Shown: in pieces, positions 51,121 through 62,126 of the stretch | Numbering within the stretch: position 1 is the stretch's first letter | Layout of the letters: each line of letters opens with the position of its first letter | Assembly (NCBI RefSeq): GCF_032118995.1 | Contig: NC_092662.1 | Coordinates: forward strand, 124,001 to 188,000 | Length of the DNA stretch: 64,000 bases | Direction: 5' to 3' | Source of the DNA: Asterias amurensis | Taxonomy: Eukaryota; Echinodermata; Asteroidea; Forcipulatida; Asteriidae | The notes under the pieces: model-generated | What the model saw: only the letters and a program-made list of their open reading frames with translations | Databases searched by the model: none | What the model was told of the DNA's origin: nothing | Program-made: the position numbers and the translations under genes

Positions 51121-51893
51121 AATTTTCATTTGAAACCAAGCGTTTATTAATTTGATGATTCAGGTTTAGACAACATATAACTGTAATAACATAACATGAA
51201 ATTGTACTTAATAAACTACACACCATGAATATTTCAAGTATGACAAATAAGAGGCGTTGGAAATACTATCTGTAAATCTGAGTATAAACAACCTTTAACT
51301 TAGACATGTGGTCAAGTCATAAAATAGTTGTTCGTTGATAGCGTACTGATTCTCTCTGCAAATCTGGCTTGCAAGACTGCTGGTTCCATCAAGATTACTG
51401 CTCTTGTACCTACGGTAGTCAGGAGCCATTGTTTTCGCGAGAGCAGTCTTCGATCATGGCAGAGCAGAGTGTGACGTTATCACTGCGACAATCAAGGCCT
51501 TGTCCACAAGTCTAACTCTAACTTAAACAACTTTCTACACAATGTAAACGTGTACTAAAGAACACGGTATACCTATGTTCTTGCCAAAAGATGTTGCGCT
51601 TGTGTGTCTATTTATTTCGAAAATTCCATTTAAAAAAGCTTAGCAGTTATTGTTTTATGGTGTTTTGTATTGTTTGTGGTTTGCTCCAAAGGAAACACCT
51701 TCATGATGTGAACAACATCTTACTTTAATCATTATCTGATTGGTCTAAATAAACAACACACCATTGCTTTGTAAAATTTGTCCGAAGTTATATTGCTTGT
51801 GTGTCCATTGAAATAAAAGATTCAAATTAAAAAAGCTTTGCCATTTTGTCTCAATTTTTTTTTTAATACATTTTATATACAACTTACTTCAGT

Positions 51894-52543
51894 ACAATTC
51901 CGCCTGGAAATCTGAGTATATAAACAATGTAAATAAGTAACACACTAGATGAAACATTGCACACACATGTCAGACATGCAATTTCAATCTGATATGTCAT
52001 GTGACCTAAATTCCACCAATCATATGTCAAGGATCTATTTAGTCTGCAAATCCGAGTATAGACCAACAATATGAAACTTTAGTCGTTACGGTACATTACA
52101 GTTGCTTAACAACGTCTACATTTAAGGTAAAAACTGCCAAAAAATGCATTACTTAAAAATTAAACTATATTTTACATTTGATTTTGCATGTTTAATGGAG
52201 AAAAAACAACAATTCCGTCTGGAAATTCCGTCTGGAAATCTGAGTATATAAACAATGTAAATAAGTAACACACTAGATGAAACATTGCACACACATGTCA
52301 GACATGCAATTTCAATCTGATATGTCATGTGACCTAAAATCCACCAATCATGTCAAGGATCTATTTAGTCTGCAAATCCGAGTATAGACCAACAATATGA
52401 AACTTTAATCGTTACGGTACATTACAGTTGCTTAACAGCGTCTACATTTAAGGTAAAAACTGCCAAATAATGCATTGCTTAAAAATTAAACTATATTTTT
52501 CATTTGATTTTGCATGTTTAATGGAGAAAAAACAACAATTTCA
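51894..52543. repeat. Tandem duplication of about 327 bp
   Basis: The stretch from TCCGCCTGGAAATCTGAGTA to TTAATGGAGAAAAAACAAC (51894-52207) is repeated directly (52208-52543) with few differences. The junction has a short extra copy of ATTCCGTCTGGAA. A weak third start (AAATCTGAGTATAAACAA) is at about 51270. Confidence 0.88.
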
Positions 52544-52669
52544 CTTTGGTCAGAACCAGTAAAACACTTCTGGTCAAAATCCATGTACATAAATGTACTG
52601 CACATTCAATATTAAAGTTCAAAAAAAGTACTCATCTTGGCGTTTTTAGAAAAACCCATAACTTTTCAA

Positions 52670-52805
52670 GTGAGATTTGAACCCCAGACCCCTGAATTCA
52701 AGAGCAGATATCTTAGCCAGGCATGCTCGGTGGTCTACTAGTGATTGAGATAACTGCTCTAGAAAGCATGGGATTAGGGTTCGAATCTCACTCAACACCA
52801 GTACC
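52670..52805. repeat. Head-to-head pair of tRNA-like segments
   Basis: The left half in reverse reads GGCTAAGATATCTGCTCT then GGGGTTCAAATCTC; the right half reads GATTGAGATAACTGCTCT then AGGGTTCGAATCTCACTC. Both are the same tRNA-like head in opposite orientation, so the whole is an imperfect palindrome of about 130 bp. Confidence 0.65.
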
Positions 52806-54239
52806 CCTGTGGAATAGTTTTCAGGTGAATTTTCTTTTCTCCTTGGGGAAAGTGAATGATTCACAGTGCTTTATCACACATAGTTATGATGGATATTATC
52901 AGGTGTTACAGTATATAACACCCATTAGATCCTTGTCATTTGACTGGACGATTGGAAGTCACACGATATACATTATGATTATTAACAATATTTCGTGCAT
53001 TTTGGTACTATTCAACGTGCATTGTCGATCAATCATTTTTGTACTAAAAATATTGCACGCTAGATGACTGCACGCATGCAAGCATAGGCCAATTTGACAT
53101 TGTGACTAATTGTTTTTTCCTCCACAAAATGACAAAGATCTACTTGGGCGCTATATAAAACAAATTGTAAATGTTTTGCATCCATGCAGTATTGAGGAGA
53201 TTTTCATTCGTTAGAAAGATGGAGTGTTCCGTTCAACTTGCCTTCGCCTAGGTGAATGGAACATTCCCTCTATCAACTCGTGAAAATATTCTCGCCATAG
53301 CACAAGCAACAATTTATTATTTATAAAATTAATATTCAAATAAGTGTACGGCTAAAAACATTTTTATAAAATTCATCTGTAATGTGTGATCAACAAACGG
53401 GTCCAGGCTCTGTACAAGCCTAGGCTTTTTCCTGGTGCCCTCCTCGTATCGTTCTTTGTCTTATGATTATTTATTGTGATATTTGGAAATAAAAAAAAAT
53501 AAAAAATAAAAACAAACAAACAAATCTTTTCTTTTCAAGATTGTTTCAAAGTTTTAACACCATGTTAGGGTTTATATAACTCTAATTTAAAAACTGTTGA
53601 CATCACATTCATAATTAGTTCATTTCATAAAAATATGTTATTTATTTGTTTTTTGTAAAATGTCCAATAATTATTGATAAAATCTGAAGTAAAATAACAC
53701 TTTATATAAGTGAAACTATAAAGCTGCAAGGAAAACATTTTGTTTTTTAAAAACTTACTTCACACTTTGACATCGATGCAGAATGAGTTCATTTCATAAA
53801 AATATTGGGTTTTTTTTTTACCTAAAAAGTCCTATAGTATGTTGATAAATTGGTAAAATCTGATTAAAAACACTTTTTTAAAGTGAAACTATAATAGTTG
53901 CAAAAGTAGTACTGTCAAACATAAGGCTTTTGAAACAAATGAAATTATTATCTTCACGATTAAACTGCAAGGAAAATATTTTGTTTTAATAACTTTACTA
54001 TTCACATGATTTTAAGTTGTATTAATATTTGTTAGGAAAAATAAACCTTTAAAAAGCTTCTGAGTTAGTTAATGCTGGTGGCACTCTTGGCGCTCTGAAG
54101 CAGCTGGTCAATATGGAATACAGAACAAATTCATAGTTTAGAGTACAGCATGATTTTGGTAATGGTTCTCCCAAAATTGGAATGGTTGGCTGTAGGCCTA
54201 TTTACCCCCCCCCCCTTCAAATAAAAAAACCTTGAGATT

Positions 54240-54335
54240 TTCATGCTAGTCTTAGGGGTTGGGTTAGGTTAGGGTTAGGGTTAGAAAAATTCAATAGGGG
54301 TTAGGGTTAGAGTTAGGATTAGAAAAATACACTTG
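54240..54335. repeat. Interstitial telomere-like repeat
   Basis: GGTTAGGGTTAGGGTTAG and a second degenerate run (GGGTTAGGGTTAGAGTTAGG) separated by about 20 bp. G-rich strand is the plus strand here. Confidence 0.65.
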
Positions 54336-54497
54336 GAGTGTCAGAACCTAATGTAACCTGGCCATTCAGGAAAAAGCAACAGCCTTTTTTTATATATTAA
54401 AATTCCCACACTTATATGGAAAAAGAAAGTACTGAACGGGGCTATCAGGAATAATGAGCAGGCCTCATATTAATTTCATTTAGTGGATGTTAAACAC

Positions 54498-57400
54498 TCA
54501 TCTGTTCAGCCAGTAATCTTTGGTCAGTGTGGAGATCTGGCAAGGCATCTGTTTGGCGCCATCTTCGGTACTTTCCCGAAGCGATATGGCATGATTGACA
54601 CGCACCAAAATATCCAGAAGATGCTTCTTTTTGGAATACTTCTTGATTCCTTCGCACAGCTCAGAAATGTACCACGTCCCATCGTCATTTCGCCAAGCCT
54701 TGGTGCCTTTGTATCAAACAATAAAACAAAAACGAAATTTAGGGGCCAGTTTAGGTTAAACAGGATTTGTAATCATTTGGAAAAAAAATAGACATAAGGC
54801 CCAATTCCTAGCTCTGCTTATTTACCCGCTGCATTCTGAGCTTCAGATCACCAGTCTTCGTTTACTGTGCAAGCGCCAAACTTCTGCACTAGCTGTAAGC
54901 GAAGAATGCCTAGTATGTGGATTACGCACAAGCACATGTTTAAATTTCCTTCTAACCTGTGAATTAGCAAAACCATGAAAGTAGGGCCCTGGCAATGCAA
55001 GTGTCTTGAGTTCAAATTCCATCTGAGAGATTTGCCTGTGGACATTGTTCACAGATCTCAGGAAACTAAGTAAACAGTGCTAATACACATCAGTGCAATG
55101 GTAAAAAGCAAATTATATTCTCAACTAATGTAGGGGTAAGGATTTTGAGGTCACAAGATCTGATTGGAGAAACAAATGCAAAAAAAAAACAGTTAAAGGG
55201 TAGAGGTTTACCTTTAGATGTAGCATATGAGATAAGCATATCTGCGTTGACAGGCTTTTTGAAAGTTGCTTGGGTAGGTTCATCTGGAGTTTCTTCCGAA
55301 GAGCTAGTCTCCATATCATCCGCTTTGTCACGACGAGGAGCTCTACACGCCTGAATGATAAACACTTTGGGTTTGTCTGTCCACACAAAAGATGCAGAAA
55401 TGTACATAATTGGAGGCAAGTTCAAGATTCAAGCATACATTGGCAGATTATCGGCCATGGCTAAGTATGCCACAGTTCGTTCTTATTCCCAGCAAACTCA
55501 TTAAATAAATTCTTGCAAAAATGCACAAAAATCCCTTTTATATAATGAAAACATTTGTTACAATATTATCACATATAAAAAAACTACTGCAGAGGCACAG
55601 TATACGTCCCATAATGTGATTAACAAGGGCTAAAACAGAGTTACCCCTTCACGGTCCATAAGGAAGTAGGCTGGGTATCAGACACCATACGCCTTTGGAA
55701 TTTACTGCCTAAGCAAGTTAATGAGTCACCAACTCTAGATGTCTTCAAGAACAAACTAAATGGGGTCACCTTCAGCTAATAATACCCCTCACAAGATACT
55801 ACAATAAATAACTGCATACTTGCACATATTGATTTTGTACATGCTAGTTTGCACTTCAACCAATGTGTGAGTATACTCAATAGGAGGTTTCTGCACAGTA
55901 TATGAAGATGATGATGATGATGATGGAAACAAATGTCAAATTGACTTGAATTGAATCATTCTAATAATAACAACCTACCATTGAGTGCTTTGAGTTCGTC
56001 TCCCAAGAAGGGTTTAGTGAGTTCCTCCTCTGTGATGAACTTTTGATCAATTGTAACAATTCCTTCCTACAAGAATCAACAAATGTAATTGAAACATTAC
56101 TTATAATTAATAGGTATATGAGTTTGGTTAAAGGTACCGCACTATTGGTAGTTACTCAAAATAATTGTTAGCATTAAAACTTACAATGGAGAGCAATAGA
56201 GAGTTGTTGATAGAAAAAATGGCTCCCGCCGAAGGAACATAGTTTGGGAAAAAAAGTAATTTCTCATCGAAATGCCTGATGAAGCATTTAATTAGGCATC
56301 TAAAAACACACACATCTGGGCGACAAGGGTGTTTTCTTCTTTCATTACTCTCTTCAAACTTTGATGACCAAATCGAGTCCAAATTTTCACAGATTTATTA
56401 TTTTATGCAAATATGTTGAGATACACCAAGTGAGAATGCTGGTCTTTGACATTAACCGAAGGTATCTAGTGGCTTTCAAGCATAAAGATAACATTGGTAC
56501 TCACAACAGTAGCTTCTTTTCCCTCGTTGTCTTTCACCACCTCCTGCTTACCATGACTACCAAGGATCATGACAAAACTAGAGTACTTCCCCGTTGCTAG
56601 TTTATCTCTTGTTTTGTGAAGAACTTTCAACAGCTGGGTTTTGGTCAAATCCTTCTCATAACTACATTTAAAATTCAAGTCAACGCTACTGTCTTCCTCA
56701 AACAACGTTTCAATTTTATCCTTGTCTTTTTCACTTCCTGTACAAGACAAAAAATGTTTAATGTTTAACCACAAATTGACTTTAATTTCAAGCGATTCTT
56801 ATAAAATATAATAATAATAATTTGTTCTTAAATAGTAAATTTTACAATAATGTATCAATGCGCTCAACATTAGTAGTCATTGGGCCAAAAACATTCCTAT
56901 AATCTTTCTCAGCTTCCTGAAGACTGAAGATTCTACATCTCTGGGCTGCCAGCGGGCTGCCATGTCACTCCAGATGTTTTCATACACATTGTCAACCTAT
57001 ACCCTCACTGGTACCCATAATTAAACCCCTGGGTGAAGAGAAGCAATTATACTCAAGTATCATGTACATAAGTGTCAAGATCAGGTTTTCTTTGAAATAC
57101 TACTTTACAATCCAAGCTTTAGTGGCCTCAAGGAAGCCGAATTCATAAACAAAAATAATAATAGTGGCTTCTTATATAGTGAGCATATCCGTCAGCCAGT
57201 GATGCTCAAGCAGTTTTTCCTGCAAGGTGTGACACTACATTTGAAGCATGAGACCTACTCCTTTTACATACATTATCATTTACCTTTTCGTCGTGGTTCG
57301 CCAGAATTTTCAAAGTTGTTTATAAACAATAAATATCCTTTGCCTTTGTTATAGCATCCTTCTGGATTAAAATCTTTATCACCAGATTCCGAAAGAGTAA

Positions 57401-59030
57401 CACCAGATGGGATTGCATCACCTGAAATATACAGGAAATTTTAAAAATAAAAGATACTAAATAAATCATAATAAACAACTCATGCACCATCTTTGTCATG
57501 CCCCATGTTATCAAAATAAAGTTATTAATAATAACAACATAACTCTGAACAGATGTTAAATTTTCATCGGGGAATACTGCATGTTATTTGTTTTTACCCT
57601 TGAATATAATAATAATAATAACAATAATAACCGTATTTATAACGCGCCTTTTGCCAGAGGATACAAAGCGCCAGGTATTATTACTGCAAGGAGTGGGGCG
57701 AATTTTAAGATATGACCTAATCCTTAAGCAAGGATATTGCTGTGGCGCAATATGCTGCCAATCCAGCCAGGAACACCGGGGCGAACCCCTTCTCTTTTCG
57801 ATAAGTGCACTGGGTTATTTTACATGCGTTTACACAACACATTGGACCAACGGCTTTATGTCCCATCCGAAGGATGAATCAATGGTTATGTGTCTTGCTT
57901 AAGGACACAAGTGCCATGGCTGGGGAATTGAACCCACACTCTGCTGATCAGAAACACCAGAGTTTGAATTCGGTGCTCTTAACCGCTCGGCCACGACACT
58001 CCCTCAACACAATTGAAAGATATTTAGTGGACTCAAAAGTCATCATTTGAACTTTCGTTTCCTTTTTTTTCTTCACAAAGTGAATCTTTCAGTCAATTAA
58101 AAAAAGTCACTAGACCACCGAAATTGTTCAGTCCTAAATTTACTGGCTCCAGGTCATCCTGGTCAGAACCCAGGTCCAATGTTAAATTATTAAGTAGGAT
58201 TTGAAACTTTGCATGGTGGAAATACGATATAGAAAGGTTTGCGGTAACACCATGTAATGACTATCTCTAATAAGTTGGGGGTGGTTCCGAAAAGAACCGT
58301 TGGTTTCAACTCACCGTTTCGATCAGTTTGCTCTGATCGTTAAATTGTGAGTTGGGCTACATGATTAACTTGACTTACTTCTGTCACTCCGGGAATTGTT
58401 CTTGTTGAGCGGACGGTCTGTTTCCATTACACTTACTGAAGTACATCCAGCGTCTGCTTGGTCTCCTCCCTCCACATAAAAACCTAGAGATGCAAAAATT
58501 AAGAACATTTCTCAGACGCAAAGATTGAAAAATGCATCTCTTTTTAATAATAATATAGATTTATAAAGCACTTCTCTATAAAACGATACATTTGAAAATT
58601 GCTCTTTACAAAGTAACTTTCTTTGCTAACAACTATTTTAAGTAACTACCAATAGTGTTCAGCCCCTTTATTGGGTGATTTTCATATCACATATTTGTTT
58701 TTGTAACCTACCTTCTTTTGCCAACTCAGCCTCGGCTGATTCTATATCACTCAGAATTTCATTAAATTCACATTGCTCAAAGACCATCTTCAGATTTCTA
58801 TAATCCACTGTTTTTGAGGGGTGAGTTTTCACTTTGAACACCCCTTTGTGCTCCATTTTGTCAAGTAATTTTTGTGGTGTGTCCAATTTTTCCAATTCTC
58901 CAGCCAGGAATCCACCATACTCCTTTGTTTTGACGGTGGTCTTCATTCGATTAAACACTACTCCATCTATGGCTCTGGTCAAGTGGACAAGCAAAGCCGA
59001 GTGAGCTTTGGGTTTTCCTGTTCGAGACAT
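54498..59030 (-). CDS. Caspase with a death-effector-like prodomain
   Basis: An aspartate-directed cysteine protease of apoptosis. Exons (minus): 58712-59030, 58379-58483, 57284-57421, 56505-56737, 55979-56066, 55212-55376 and 54498-54706; all phases agree, 418 aa. Residues about 10-105 (LLVHLTRAIDGVVFNR ... KLLDKMEHKGVF ... LKMVFEQCEFNEILSDIE) look like a single DED, which suggests an initiator role; this is inference. The large subunit starts about YNKGKGYLLFINNFENSGEP. The catalytic His is in ILGSHGKQEV and the Cys in FIIQACRAPRRDK, where the family's usual QACxG is QACRA. An acidic linker (DDMETSSSEETPDEP) holds likely cleavage aspartates. The small subunit has AWRNDDGTWYISELC and KQMPCQISTLTKDYWL, closer to executioner caspases. 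The frame is intact. Confidence 0.92.
54797..55005. mobile_element. Partial copy of the GGCCCAATTTC-ended element
   Basis: GGCCCAATTCCTAGCTCTGC and the following CTGAGCTT-GATC-ACA...GCAAGCGCC words match 38526-38772. The right end is lost. It lies in caspase intron 6. Confidence 0.6.
55615..55790 (+). mobile_element. LINE 3' end fragment in caspase intron 5
   Basis: One frame reads TIRLWNLLPKQVNESPTLDV then FKNKLNG, the LWNxLP...FKxxLD end of a LINE ORF2. It lies antisense to the caspase. A similar start (CCCCTTCACAGCCCATAAGG) is at about 40200-40225 in a PIGK intron. Confidence 0.65.
56132..56475. mobile_element. Family A MITE, copy 4, in caspase intron 4
   Basis: It begins AGGTACCGCACTATTGG after TTAA and ends GAAGGTATCTAGTGGCTTTC, 30 bp from the donor of caspase exon 4. 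It is more diverged than the copies at 6269 and 36291. Confidence 0.75.
56835..57065 (-). mobile_element. SINE body without head in caspase intron 3
   Basis: AATGCGCTCAACATTAGT, TTCCTATAATCTTTCTCAGC and CTGGTACCCATAATTAAACCCCTGGG match the body of the SINE at 42340-42732. Confidence 0.6.
57605..58003 (-). mobile_element. Full-length tRNA-derived SINE (Leu/Ser-like head)
   Basis: Read on the minus strand the head is GTGTCGTGGCCGAGCGG then TTAAGAGCACC, a long variable-arm region, and GTGTGGGTTCAATTCCCC, a class II tRNA-like pattern. The body leads to a 3' end GGCGCGTTATAAATACGG followed by a TTATTATTA tail. It lies in caspase intron 2. Confidence 0.82.
58195..58370. mobile_element. Dispersed element (GGTTTGCGGTAACACCATG)
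   Basis: Related to 18708-18867 by GGTTTGCGGT-ACACCATGTA and to 15705-15895 by the GGTTCCGAAAAGAACCG / CGTTTCGA-CAGT words. The right part contains GATCAGTTTGCTCTGATC. It touches the donor of caspase exon 2. Confidence 0.55.
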
Positions 59031-59454
59031 TTTACAAGATCACTCCCTCACAGTTTGGCAGAACTTCAGTTACAGTGAGCTGTTTAGGAAGAAAAAAAAA
59101 ATGTCATTATATTTATACATCAAAACAACTTCTCAAGCTATCTAGCCCTAACTAAAAGATAGCTTCATTGTTTTTTGTAAAAATCTTGTTAAAGTGCAAG
59201 TCAGAAGCGATCTTGTGTCTTTGGCTGATTGCTTGCATGTCAACGAGGTAACCCCATCAATAGTGCCGATACGCTCGACTCCCTCCGCATGTAGCTTCAG
59301 GGTGTTAAAACAATATTTGAATAGAAACCCTAAATTTTAAACCTATTTTTTTCCCTAAAACCAAAAGACAAAAAGAGGGTGCTCAGCTCTAGATCTAGCT
59401 AGGACTTAAAAAAAAAAATCTTCAGGAAATGAGTCCAGGGAAAAAAATCTTGCT

Positions 59455-59555
59455 CTTTGGTTATTCTATGCATATGTTTGGACACACCAACCACCAAGTG
59501 AGAATCTGGTCTTTGAAAATTACCAAACAGGTGTCCAGTGCCTTGTTTAGGCATG
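59455..59555. mobile_element. Fragment of family A MITE
   Basis: TATGCATATGTTTGGACACACCAA and ACCAAACAGGTGTCCAGTGCCTT are the last 100 bp of the family with its right end. Confidence 0.6.
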
Positions 59556-59744
59556 TTAGGCCTGACATACCGACACTTGACTTATTAGGGGATGGCACTG
59601 GCAGTGACAGTCAAGTCACTCAACATATATACAACTAGAGCACTGTGAATGATTGGAGAGGTCTACCGCACTTAGACTCGATGACAAACTCAGGAAAGTG
59701 AAATTGACCACTCTGGAGTGCAGGAGGCTGCGAGGAGATCTTAA

Positions 59745-60126
59745 AGGAACACGTTGCCTTGGATCGGACGAGTTGGTCAAAACAAAAGCGTTTGTAACCG
59801 TTTTGTATATAATGCATATGGTTGGAAAGATGTTTTAAAAGTAGAATACAATGATCAACACAAGTTTGCCTCGAAATTGTGTGGTTTTCCTTCTACTGTG
59901 CGAATTAACACGGTCGGCCATTTATGGGAGTCAAAATTTTGACCCCCATAAATGGCCGACGTGTTAGTCGACGAGGTAAAAGGAAAACCACGCAATTTCG
60001 AGGCATGTTTGTGTGGATCATTGTATTCTACTTTTACAACATCTTTCTACCCATATGCATTTTATAAAAAACGGTTATAAACGCTTTTCAAAGACCAACT
60101 CGACCGATCCAAGGCAACGTGTTCCT
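59745..60126. mobile_element. Palindromic TTAA-flanked MITE, family B
   Basis: A 382-bp element whose two halves are inverted copies: AGGAACACGTTGCCTTGGATC at the left is mirrored at the right, and the centre is CGGCCATTTATGGG/CCCATAAATGGCCG around AGTCAAAATTTTGAC. TTAA stands directly on both sides. It is inserted in the LINE 3' end. No reading frame of note. Confidence 0.88.
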
Positions 60127-60343
60127 TTAAATTGAGACCTTTAAAATACTCAGGGGCCTCGAGGGCTTGAACACTGAACACTGATATGTCAACCGTGCAG
60201 CACAGAGAGGGGCCAGCAACTAACTGTACAAATAAAGATCAAACCTCAACCTCAGGAAGTTCTGGTTTAGCCAGAGTGGTAAATTACTGGAACACTCCAT
60301 AGAGAGGCAATTGAAGCAACTACTAACACTTTCAAGGGAATGA

Positions 60344-60892
60344 TGGTCATCTCGCCACCTGACAAGCTCGCCCCCAACAAAGTTGCCCCCTGCAAAGTCA
60401 CCCCCTACCTGGCTCGCCCTGGGTTGAAACAAAGTCGCCCCCTGGCAATGTCGCCCCCAAACAATGTCACTCCCTAGCAAAGTCACCCCCTGACAATGTC
60501 ACCCCCAGCCAATGTTGCCCCCTACCCAAATCGCCCCCAGATGTTCTTCGAAAATATTAATTAATTAAGGCTACAATACTTGTTAAAAAGATATAGTTAA
60601 TACATTAATCCTAACCCTAACCCTAACCCTAATCTACCCTAACCCTAACCAATACAATTTTAATAAGCCATTATTACCAAAAGAATCCTTAATTATTTTC
60701 CAGGGGGCGACTTTGCTGGGGCGACATTTTCAGGGGGCGACTTTGCTAGGGGGCGACATTGTTTTGGGGAGACATTGTCAGGCCCTCAGGGGGCGACTTT
60801 TGTAACAACTCCATGTGAGCCAGTTAGGGGTCGACTTTGCGGGGGGCGACTTTATTGATTGGTAGCTAGCTTGCTTGGTGGCGAGATGACCA
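60344..60892. mobile_element. Element with CGCCCCC subterminal arrays and internal telomere repeats
   Basis: The ends TGGTCATCTCGCCACC and GGTGGCGAGATGACCA are a 16-bp perfect inverted repeat. The left side has about ten words of the type AA-GTCGCCCCC (60365-60540), the right side about eight of GGGGGCGACTTTG (60700-60855). The middle has a CCCTAA telomere-like run. ACTTTCAAGGGA stands on both sides (60328-60339 and 60900-60911) a few bases outside the ends and looks like a target duplication. There is no transposase, so it is non-autonomous. Confidence 0.75.
60608..60656. repeat. Interstitial telomere-like repeat inside the CGCCCCC element
   Basis: CCTAACCCTAACCCTAACCC followed by a second short run. 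It sits at the centre between the two opposed subterminal arrays. Confidence 0.75.
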
Positions 60893-60985
60893 GCCTACAA
60901 CTTTCAAGGGACATCGAGACAAATTCCTAAGCTTATCTAAGCTGTCTGCCCCAGTAACCAGATTCACCAACTTTTGAAATTCTAT

Positions 60986-61170
60986 GAAGACTTTATAGTG
61001 GGTGCATTCGTTTAGCTTCCCTGGGTCGACCCCGATGTTGCGTATTATATTTTTTTCCAGGACGAACGTGGGCACACAATTACCCAACGTTCGTCCTGGA
61101 AAAAAATATAATACGCAACATCGGGGTTGACCCAGGAAAGCTAAGCGAATGCACCCACTATAAAGTCTTC
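60986..61170. mobile_element. Palindromic element with GGGTGCATTCGTTTAGC arms
   Basis: The arm GAAGACTTTATAGTGGGTGC ... AGCTTCCCTGGGTCGACCCC then CGATGTTGCGTATTATA is mirrored from 61080 to 61170; the centre is CGTTCGTCC words around CACACAATTACCC. A further arm copy is at 61283-61376. Confidence 0.8.
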
Positions 61171-61282
61171 AAGAGCCCCACTTGTGGATTGGGTCACTTG
61201 GGGCTGGCCCGAGGTGCACTGACGTCACCACGGGAAGGCTCATGTGGTGACGTGTCTGGGGTTTTTTTCTGGTTCGAAGACG

Positions 61283-61376
61283 AACGTGGGGTAATTGTGT
61301 GCCCACGTTCATCCTGGAAAAAAATAAAATACGCAACATCGGGGTCGACCCAGGGAAGCTAAACGAATGCACCCTA
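61283..61376. mobile_element. Single arm of the GGGTGCATTCG palindromic element
   Basis: GTGCCCACGTTCATCCTGG through ATACGCAACATCGGGGTCGACC to AAACGAATGCACCC repeats the right arm of the element at 60986-61170. About 110 bp of unrelated sequence separates the two. Confidence 0.75.
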
Positions 61377-61614
61377 TGAAGTACAATGACAAACAATCAT
61401 GTCATTATTAATATTACCGTATAAATTATTAGTTGCGATAACGTAACCCTCCTCCCGACGACCGCCAGGCCGGAGGGTTACGAGATTGTTTCGAGCGGAA
61501 ACGGTTGATCTGGTCCAACACGTACAATTTTGACAGCTAGTCACCAGATTTGCCCCATTTTTACCACTTTCAAAAATCATGACACAAATTCTGAGGGTAC
61601 GAACTTAATCCGCA

Positions 61615-61797
61615 ATGTCTAATGCAGCCTGCCATAATACTCATAACAAAGCACCATTGAGGAAATATTTCGAAGAAAAATTGACAAAAACTTACCAGAA
61701 CCGGAGCGAAATTCACAGGTTCAAATGTCGAACCTGCGTGGGGCAGAGCTTCTGCTCTACGTGTGTGACGTGTAGTTCAACAGTACATGTGTCGTAG
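61615..61797 (+). CDS. 60-codon frame with a Cys cluster inside the inverted-repeat element
   Basis: It begins MSNAACHNTHNKAPLRKYFE and ends with a Cys-rich stretch RFKCRTCVGQSFCSTCVTC. Paired CxxC words preceded by KYF..., lying inside a terminal inverted-repeat element, could be the tail of a transposase (piggyBac-type proteins end in a Cys-rich domain), but similarity is only by eye. It may be a chance frame. It is too short to be an active transposase. Confidence 0.3.
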   Translation: MSNAACHNTHNKAPLRKYFEEKLTKTYQNRSEIHRFKCRTCVGQSFCSTCVTCSSTVHVS

Positions 61798-61868
61798 CGT
61801 CATACGTTATCGACCCTCATATGTTTTCGGTCCCCAACTTTGAATCCAATTCAAAATTGTACGTGTTG

Positions 61869-62126
61869 GACCAGATCAACCGTTTCCGCTCGAAACAATC
61901 TCGTAACCCTCCGGCCTGGCGGCCGTCGGGAGGAGGGTTACGTTATCGCAACTAGACCAGATCAACCGTTTCCGCTCGAAACAATCTCGTAACCCTCCGG
62001 CCTGGCGGTTGTCGGGAGAAGGGTTACGTTATCGCAACTAGACCAGATCAACCGTTTCCGCTCGAAACAATCTCGTAACCCTCCGGCCTGGCGGCCGTCG
62101 GGAGGAGGGTTACGTTATCGCAACTA
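61869..62126. repeat. Three tandem 86-bp copies
   Basis: GACCAGATCAACCGTTTCCG to TACGTTATCGCAACTA three times with 86-bp period and only a few substitutions. They equal the right end of the element at 61424-62130. Confidence 0.95.

Larger units (their letters stand above)
50735..54497. other. Convergent interval between GTF2B and the caspase gene
   Basis: No coding exon seen. The left part is probably GTF2B 3' untranslated sequence; an AATAAA stands at about 51208. It holds half of a palindromic MITE, a 327-bp tandem duplication, an inverted pair of tRNA-like segments, and a telomere-like patch at 54240-54330. 53500-54230 is AT-rich DNA without visible structure. Confidence 0.4.
59640..60980 (+). 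mobile_element. LINE 3' end split by two younger insertions
   Basis: Three plus-strand pieces read as one LINE ORF2 C-terminus: LDDKLRKVKLTTLECRRLRG before 59745, then ETFKILRGLEGLNTEH and AAQRGAS followed by SNLNLRKFWFSQ (frame changes present) at 60130-60340, then FKGHRDKFLSLSKL with APVTRF after 60900. The order (LRRRRGDLIE / FKIL / RVVNYWN / FKxxLDKF) is that of RTE/L2/CR1-like LINEs of animals. The element is a decayed fragment with no 5' part. Confidence 0.7.

Noticed and set aside
54240-54335. True telomere or chromosome end
   Set aside because: Only a few degenerate TTAGGG units embedded in gene-bearing DNA; also seen at 16660 and 60608.
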